Source: an uncultured Ruminococcus sp.
GTDB taxonomy: Bacteria > Bacillota > Clostridia > Oscillospirales > Acutalibacteraceae
Assembly (NCBI GenBank): GCA_902772755.1
Contig: CACYCD010000188.1
Coordinates: 1 to 9,852 of the forward strand
DNA length: 9,852 nt
Direction: 5' to 3'
Positions 6,107 to 9,852 of the stretch are shown one piece after another (within the stretch, counting starts at the first letter, position 1; every line of letters begins with the position of its first letter). The translations under genes and the position numbers were made by a program. The notes under the pieces are model-generated. The model was not told the origin of the DNA. It saw only the letters and a program-made list of their open reading frames with translations, and did no database searches.

Positions 6107-7020
6107 TGGCAGATCTATCGGTTAAGGTAGCAGGTGTTGAATTTGCAAATCCGCTTATCGCCGCTTCGGGAACATTCGGATTTGGCAGGGAGTACAGCGA
6201 GTTTTATCCGCTCTCGACCTTGGGAGGGATCTCCTGCAAGGGAATTACCCTCAAAAAACGACTCGGCAACCCTCCGCCGAGAATTGCAGAAACTCCCGGC
6301 GGTATGCTGAATGCAGTCGGTCTGCAAAATCCGGGAGTGGATCATTTTATTGAAAACGACCTGCCGTGGCTTAAACAGCAGGGAACAGTGATCATTGCCA
6401 ACATTGCCGGCAATACCTACGAGGAATACGCACAGATGGCAGAGAAGCTCTCCGATACCAATGTGGATATGATAGAAATGAACATCAGCTGTCCCAATGT
6501 CAAAAGTGGAGGTGTGCAGTTTGGAACCTCCTGCGAGGGAGTTGGTGCGATAACACGTGAAGTCAGGAAAAAATGCACAAAACCTTTGATAGTGAAGCTC
6601 AGTCCGAACGTGACCGACATAGCTGAGATAGCCAGATCAGCCGAAGCCGAAGGAGCTGATGCTGTGTCAATGATAAACACAATTACAGGTATGCGTATCG
6701 ACATAGAAATCGCCCGTCCGATAATTCACAACAACACCGGCGGTTTGTCGGGACCTGCGGTATTTCCCGTAGCCGTCAGAATGGTATGGCAGGTAGCAAA
6801 TGCCGTTAAGATACCAATTATTGGTATGGGAGGCATTTCCAAGTGGCAGGACGCAGTGGAAATTCTGATGGCAGGAGCGACAGCTTTGCAGATAGGTACC
6901 TGCCTGTTTACAGATCCGTACTCACCTGTCAAGATACTTGACGGGCTGAATAAGTATATGGAAGCCAAAAATATCAAGACCCTGTCCGAAATAACAGGCT
7001 CTGTCATTCCGTGGACATAA
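6106..7020 (+). CDS. pyrD: Dihydroorotate dehydrogenase B, catalytic subunit
   Basis: The 304-residue class 1B PyrD oxidises dihydroorotate to orotate with bound FMN, passing electrons to PyrK. The fold motifs run in order: NPLIAASGTFGFG (15-27), SCKGIT with the FMN-contacting Lys45 (43-48), NAVGLQNPG (69-77), ANIAGNT (98-104), MNISCPN with catalytic Cys129 (125-131), VKLSPN with Lys164 (163-168), NTITGM (191-196), GGLSGPA (212-218) and GMGGIS (240-245). Cys rather than Ser as the active base marks the class 1 type, and the coupled pyrK shows it is 1B. No other pyrimidine gene is in the window; a bidirectional terminator follows within 5 bases. The start is the ATG at 6106, as the ribosome site at 6089-6095 indicates. 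Confidence 0.97.
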   Translation: MADLSVKVAGVEFANPLIAASGTFGFGREYSEFYPLSTLGGISCKGITLKKRLGNPPPRIAETPGGMLNAVGLQNPGVDHFIENDLPWLKQQGTVIIANIAGNTYEEYAQMAEKLSDTNVDMIEMNISCPNVKSGGVQFGTSCEGVGAITREVRKKCTKPLIVKLSPNVTDIAEIARSAEAEGADAVSMINTITGMRIDIEIARPIIHNNTGGLSGPAVFPVAVRMVWQVANAVKIPIIGMGGISKWQDAVEILMAGATALQIGTCLFTDPYSPVKILDGLNKYMEAKNIKTLSEITGSVIPWT

Positions 7021-7021
7021 C

Positions 7022-7059
7022 AAAAAACACTCTGCCCGAGCTGAACGAGCAGAGTGTTT
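7022..7059. terminator. Bidirectional terminator between pyrD and the putP-like gene
   Basis: The arms AAACACTCTGC (7025-7035) and GCAGAGTGTTT (7049-7059) pair perfectly over 11 bases around a 13-base loop. Read on the minus strand, the hairpin is followed by six U (A run at 7022-7027), making it a strong stop for the symporter gene. Read on the plus strand, it is followed by TTTCTGTTT (arm tail onward) and can also end the pyrKD message. It fills most of the 52-base gap between the two convergent stop codons. Confidence 0.9.
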
Positions 7060-7072
7060 CTGTTTAAATATT

Positions 7073-8536
7073 TTAGTCCTCGTAAGCGACTGCTTTGTCA
7101 AAAAGCTCTTCCACCTCGGCGGAGGGTTCTTTGGTTATGAGCGTCACAAGAACAGCACCGATAAGTCCTGCGGCAAAGCCGGGAGCCAGCTCATATATGC
7201 CGGTAGGCTTAGACAGCCAAATTATCCAGCAGATATCTACAACAGCTCCGCAGGCGATACCTGCAACAGCACCCTTGAAGTTAAAGCGTTTCCAGAACAG
7301 ACTGAGCAGAATAGAGGGTCCCAGTGCTGCACCGAACAGTCCCCAAGCGTTTGTTACCAAGTCCATAATAGAACCCGAATCCGGATTTGAAGCGATGATA
7401 ACGGCAACAACGGCTATTGCAAGCACGATAAATCTGCCTACCCACATCATTTCCTTGTCGCTTGCCTTGTTCTTGCGGAACACAGGCTTGTAGAGGTCGC
7501 TGGCAAACGAAGAAGAAGCTGAGAGAAGCTGACTGTCAGCAGTACTCATAGAGGCCGCAAGTACGGCAGAGAGAAGCACACCCGACATAACTCCGGGGAA
7601 TATTTTTCTGACCATTGTGATAAATACAAGTGAATTTGCTTCAATGTCTTTGTCATATCCCAGGAACATAAGTCCAACAACACCGATCACAGCGGCAAAA
7701 ATAACGATGAAAACCGTCCAGGTTATACCGATGATCGCAGATTTTTTGATTTCCTTCTGAGAGCGTATCGACATAAATCTGATGATGATGTGAGGCATAC
7801 CAAAGTAACCCAAGCCCCACGCAAGACCCGAAACGATATCCTGCCAGCTTGTCAGCACATTCCAGTAATCGGGAACGTGGGAGGTCACAAGATTTGCACT
7901 TGAAGCGTCCAGCATCGTAACGGCGAAGATCGGAGCAATGAGCATACCTGCAAAGATCAGCATACCTTGGAAGAAGTCCGTCCAGCAAACCGCTGAAAAA
8001 CCTCCCAAGAAGGTGTAGCCCACAATGATGAGAGCCGCTAAGTACATAGCAGTGGTAGCGTCAATGTCAAGCACAGTGTGAAAAAGTGTTCCGCAAGCCT
8101 TCAGGCTGGAAGCGGAGTAAACGGTGTATGCCAGCAAAAAGACCACGGCACACAGGATTTGAAGAACATTTGATTTTGCAAGAAAGCGGTTTGTAAGAAA
8201 TTGCGGTATAGTGATTGAATCCTTTGCCACAATTGAAAATTTTCTCAGACGGGGAGCTTCTAACAGCCAGCTGAGGGTGTAGCCTATCGCAAGACCAACG
8301 GGTATCCAGATCTGCCCCATACCCAAAGCATAAACCGAGGTGGGCAGTCCCATAAGCACCCACGCACTCATATCCGAAGCACCTGCCGACAGAGCCGTTA
8401 CCCACGGACCCATCTGCCTTCCGCCGAGAAAATACGACTTCTCGCCGCCGTTCTTGGTTTTGAAAAAGAAGAATATTCCTATACCCAGCATAAACGCAAG
8501 GTAAAGAATAAACACAATGATTTCCGACCAATCCAT
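7073..8536 (-). CDS. putP: Sodium/solute symporter, PutP (Na+/proline) type
   Basis: The 487-residue integral membrane protein belongs to the sodium:solute symporter family and most resembles PutP, which takes up proline with Na+ (E. coli PutP has 502 residues). About a dozen or more hydrophobic segments span the length. Family marks are SYFLGGRQMGPWVTALSAGASDMSAW (34-59) with Asp55 and Ser57, which fall at the same positions as the Na+-site residues of E. coli PutP; GYTFLGGFSAVCWTDFFQG (173-191); and LAASMSTADSQLL (326-338). The start is the ATG at 8536 because AAGGAGG lies 6 bases upstream; an earlier in-frame start at 8572 would fall at the predicted transcription start. No proline-catabolism gene is nearby, so proline is the likely but unproven substrate. 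It may serve for nutrition or osmotic protection. It is a single-gene unit with its own promoter and terminator. Confidence 0.9.
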   Translation of the reverse strand: MDWSEIIVFILYLAFMLGIGIFFFFKTKNGGEKSYFLGGRQMGPWVTALSAGASDMSAWVLMGLPTSVYALGMGQIWIPVGLAIGYTLSWLLEAPRLRKFSIVAKDSITIPQFLTNRFLAKSNVLQILCAVVFLLAYTVYSASSLKACGTLFHTVLDIDATTAMYLAALIIVGYTFLGGFSAVCWTDFFQGMLIFAGMLIAPIFAVTMLDASSANLVTSHVPDYWNVLTSWQDIVSGLAWGLGYFGMPHIIIRFMSIRSQKEIKKSAIIGITWTVFIVIFAAVIGVVGLMFLGYDKDIEANSLVFITMVRKIFPGVMSGVLLSAVLAASMSTADSQLLSASSSFASDLYKPVFRKNKASDKEMMWVGRFIVLAIAVVAVIIASNPDSGSIMDLVTNAWGLFGAALGPSILLSLFWKRFNFKGAVAGIACGAVVDICWIIWLSKPTGIYELAPGFAAGLIGAVLVTLITKEPSAEVEELFDKAVAYED

Positions 8537-8542
8537 ATTTTT

Positions 8543-8549
8543 CCTCCTT
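8543..8549 (-). promoter_or_regulatory. Ribosome binding site of the putP-like gene
   Basis: AAGGAGG on the minus strand lies 6 bases before the ATG at 8536. It fixes that start over the longer frame beginning at 8572. Confidence 0.85.
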
Positions 8550-8577
8550 AAATAAAAAATTCGCAAAATCAAGTCAA

Positions 8578-8606
8578 ATTATAACATAATTTACTAAAGT
8601 TGTAAA
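8578..8606 (-). promoter_or_regulatory. Promoter of the putP-like gene
   Basis: On the minus strand a TTTACA -35 box (8601-8606, five of six consensus bases) is followed by a 17-base spacer and a perfect TATAAT (8578-8583). TGT directly before the -10 box adds the extended -10 element. Transcription would start near 8571, giving a leader of about 35 bases. This is the best housekeeping-type promoter in the window. Confidence 0.85.
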
Positions 8607-8620
8607 GTAAAAATTTATAG

Positions 8621-8656
8621 AAAAATATAAAAATCCGCCGTAGCACACCACGGCGG
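8621..8656 (-). terminator. Terminator of the cwlJ/gerQ-like unit
   Basis: On the minus strand CCGCCGTGG and CTACGGCGG (plus-strand arms 8635-8643 and 8648-8656) pair over 9 bases with one G-U pair and a 4-base loop. A U-rich tail (complement of 8621-8634) follows. The hairpin lies 7 bases after the stop codon of the gerQ-like gene and before the putP promoter, so it isolates the two units. Confidence 0.92.
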
Positions 8657-8663
8657 TTGGATA

Positions 8664-9323
8664 TTAGTAGAATATCCTCACATATTTAATATTGTAATAA
8701 TCGCAGGCGGTCACATTGTTAGTGCCGTACTCGTTGATGAGTACAAAATCATCACCGACCCCCATCAGATAGCCTGCCACACGCATCATAGTTTCGCCGC
8801 CGATGACAAAGTTCACCTCGATCAGCCTGCCGATCTGAGTCCGCATAAAGTTGTTCAGGTAACGAATGTCAGCGGAGGTCACATCATAGCCTCTTTGCTC
8901 GACCTTATCCTTTGGAGGGGTAGTGCCTGAGCCGATGTGCATATTCATACCTTCCCTGATAGGCGAGGATCGCTGCACCGTGCCGACGTCGCTGACGGGA
9001 TAGCCCTGACTTGCCACAGCATCGGTAACGCCCTCCGATGCCGTACCGTTGGTATCGGACTTAGGCGTAGGGTAGTCGGCACTGTACTGCGTAGAGCCGT
9101 CGCCGTAGTCGTCAATTGGATTGTCGCCGGCAGTGCCGTTGCCGACACTGTTGCTGTTGGGATTCTGCGGAAAGTAAAATTTTTCCGTGCGAGGAATATT
9201 AGGATAGCTGTCCAGCTGTTCAAGGTCGGGATAGTTCATAAATTGGCTGCCCAGGTTGTAAAACCTGCTCTGAGGACAGCCCTGCAAGCCGTAAATTTTG
9301 CCAAGATCTATTTGATTGACCAT
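8664..9323 (-). CDS. GerQ-like spore coat protein (probable)
   Basis: In this 219-residue protein the last ~75 residues (147-219: SADIRYLNNFM, IGRLIEVNFVIGG, GDDFVLIN, DYYNIKYVRIFY) resemble the C-terminal domain of GerQ. GerQ is the Bacillus spore coat protein needed to hold the cortex hydrolase CwlJ in place. The rest (1-146) is low-complexity, rich in Asn, Pro, Gly, Ser, Tyr and Asp, without a signal peptide or membrane segment, as expected for a coat protein made in the mother cell. GerQ of Bacillus also has a variable N-terminal part, though the one here seems long. The assignment is from memory of the family pattern and would be weak alone. It gains support from the CwlJ-type hydrolase gene 26 bases upstream in the same unit. 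The start is the ATG at 9323 (AAGGG 8 bases before it). Alternative: an unrelated sporulation protein. Confidence 0.65.
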   Translation of the reverse strand: MVNQIDLGKIYGLQGCPQSRFYNLGSQFMNYPDLEQLDSYPNIPRTEKFYFPQNPNSNSVGNGTAGDNPIDDYGDGSTQYSADYPTPKSDTNGTASEGVTDAVASQGYPVSDVGTVQRSSPIREGMNMHIGSGTTPPKDKVEQRGYDVTSADIRYLNNFMRTQIGRLIEVNFVIGGETMMRVAGYLMGVGDDFVLINEYGTNNVTACDYYNIKYVRIFY

Positions 9324-9331
9324 AAAAAACA

Positions 9332-9336
9332 CCCTT
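9332..9336 (-). promoter_or_regulatory. Ribosome binding site of the gerQ-like gene
   Basis: AAGGG on the minus strand lies 8 bases before the ATG at 9323, in the 26-base gap after the cwlJ stop codon. It disfavours the GTG at 9332, which overlaps it. Confidence 0.6.
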
Positions 9337-9349
9337 TAATAGAAACAAA

Positions 9350-9793
9350 TTAGGTATCGGAATAAGCCGAGGTCGGCTGATAAAAGCAGTGGTTGCCGAT
9401 ACGGTTGTACAGCACGCCCACATTGCTTGGAAAGTACGTCGGGCAGGTGTCGCTGTATGGGTTAAAGTAAAATATGCTGTTGCCCACCGCACCCGAGCGA
9501 CCGCCGTTAAGAGCCCAGTTCACAATGTCATATTCAATACGGTCGGGACGCATATTATATATGTTCTGGGGATTGTACTGACCGTTGATATAGTCATAAA
9601 AACAGGTAAACTGCCTGTTCTGAGTAAGAATGTTCCTGACGTTTCCGCCGTTGCTCACTCTGGAAAACTCACCGTCGGGAATTTCGGCACGGTTCATAAT
9701 AAGGGTGGCAATGGCTTCCATTCCTTCACGGCCTTCGCCCTCCGCCTCACACTTTAGCATACGTGCAAAAAGCTCGTTAGTGTCCAAAGCCAT
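9350..9793 (-). CDS. cwlJ: CwlJ-type spore cortex-lytic cell wall hydrolase
   Basis: The 147-residue protein has the SleB/CwlJ hydrolase domain over nearly its whole length. These enzymes break the peptidoglycan of the spore cortex during germination. Seen in order are LFARMLKCEAEGEGREGMEA (8-27; Glu16 is the expected catalytic acid), ATLIMNRAE (29-37), NILTQNRQFTCF (54-65), WALNGGRSGAVGNSIFYFNP (93-112) and IGNHCFYQP (132-140). There is no signal peptide and no peptidoglycan-binding domain. This matches CwlJ, which is put in the coat by the mother cell, rather than SleB, which is exported. The start is the ATG at 9793 because GAGGTG lies 6 bases upstream; the GTG at 9802 overlaps that site. 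The gerQ-like gene follows after 26 bases in the same direction, a natural partner. Expression during sporulation is inferred. Confidence 0.88.
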   Translation of the reverse strand: MALDTNELFARMLKCEAEGEGREGMEAIATLIMNRAEIPDGEFSRVSNGGNVRNILTQNRQFTCFYDYINGQYNPQNIYNMRPDRIEYDIVNWALNGGRSGAVGNSIFYFNPYSDTCPTYFPSNVGVLYNRIGNHCFYQPTSAYSDT

Positions 9794-9799
9794 AAAAAT

Positions 9800-9805
9800 C
9801 ACCTC
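9800..9805 (-). promoter_or_regulatory. Ribosome binding site of cwlJ
   Basis: GAGGTG on the minus strand lies 6 bases before the ATG at 9793 and overlaps the alternative GTG start at 9802, which supports the shorter protein. Confidence 0.75.
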
Positions 9806-9821
9806 AAATCAGTCACTGCTA

Positions 9822-9848
9822 CATACTATGCAGAGCCGTCCGAGGTGT
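9822..9848 (-). promoter_or_regulatory. Possible mother-cell sigma factor promoter of cwlJ
   Basis: On the minus strand CATAGTATG (9822-9830) resembles the -10 elements of the mother-cell sigma factors (SigK CATAnnnTA with one mismatch; SigE CATACAnT more weakly). An AC dinucleotide lies 16 bases upstream, as in SigK promoters. No good TATAAT box is present in the short stretch visible. The motif is short, near the window edge, and may be chance. Confidence 0.3.
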
Positions 9849-9852
9849 GCAA

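Noticed and set aside
7653..8531. Two minus-strand frames (111 and 154 codons) overlapping the symporter gene
   Set aside because: They are the same-strand, alternative-frame shadows of an intact 487-residue symporter.
8937..9353. 138-codon plus-strand frame across the gerQ-like gene
   Set aside because: It is antisense to the gerQ-like gene and spans the cwlJ-gerQ junction. It resembles no known protein and has no clear ribosome site. The minus-strand genes have ribosome sites and a terminator.

Overview
The window looks like chromosome from a spore-forming, Gram-positive member of the Clostridia, probably an Oscillospiraceae/Ruminococcus-like gut anaerobe. The reasons are strong AGGAGG-type ribosome sites, TATAAT/TTGACA-type promoters, a class B-type sortase with an SPxTG-like substrate, a lipoprotein box, the NAD-linked PyrK/PyrD pair, and a CwlJ-type spore cortex hydrolase beside a GerQ-like coat protein. 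The genus is an inference; no 16S or other marker is present. No tRNA, rRNA, CRISPR array, insertion sequence or prophage was seen, and no gap between genes exceeds 300 bases.

Layout, left to right. (1) 1-911, plus strand: the end of hisD and a complete hisB, a biosynthetic pair whose ribosome site overlaps the upstream stop codon. (2) 1001-3886, plus strand: a cell-surface locus with its own extended -10 promoter. It encodes a small secreted cysteine-rich protein ending in an SPITG sorting signal, then a hairpin terminator or attenuator, a class B-type sortase, and an overlapping LytR-CpsA-Psr (LCP) family protein with an unusual second membrane segment at its C-terminus. (3) 3890-5340: a hairpin, a promoter region, and a lipoprotein with a transglutaminase-like Cys-His-Asp domain. 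(4) 5351-7020: pyrK and pyrD, the two subunits of the NAD-dependent dihydroorotate dehydrogenase of pyrimidine synthesis. They sit so close behind the lipoprotein gene that they are probably co-transcribed with it. (5) 7025-7059: a bidirectional terminator. (6) 7073-8536, minus strand: a PutP-type sodium/solute symporter with a near-consensus promoter. (7) 8621-9793, minus strand: a two-gene spore germination unit (cwlJ, then a gerQ-like gene) closed by a strong terminator.

The most interesting part is region 2 with the lipoprotein of region 3. The sortase probably anchors the cysteine-rich protein upstream of it, and the hairpin between them would favour more substrate than enzyme. The LCP protein and the lipoprotein could act at the same site on the wall. 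The roles of the cysteine-rich protein and the lipoprotein are not known from sequence alone. The second notable unit is the adjacent cwlJ and gerQ-like genes, whose Bacillus counterparts depend on each other in the spore coat.
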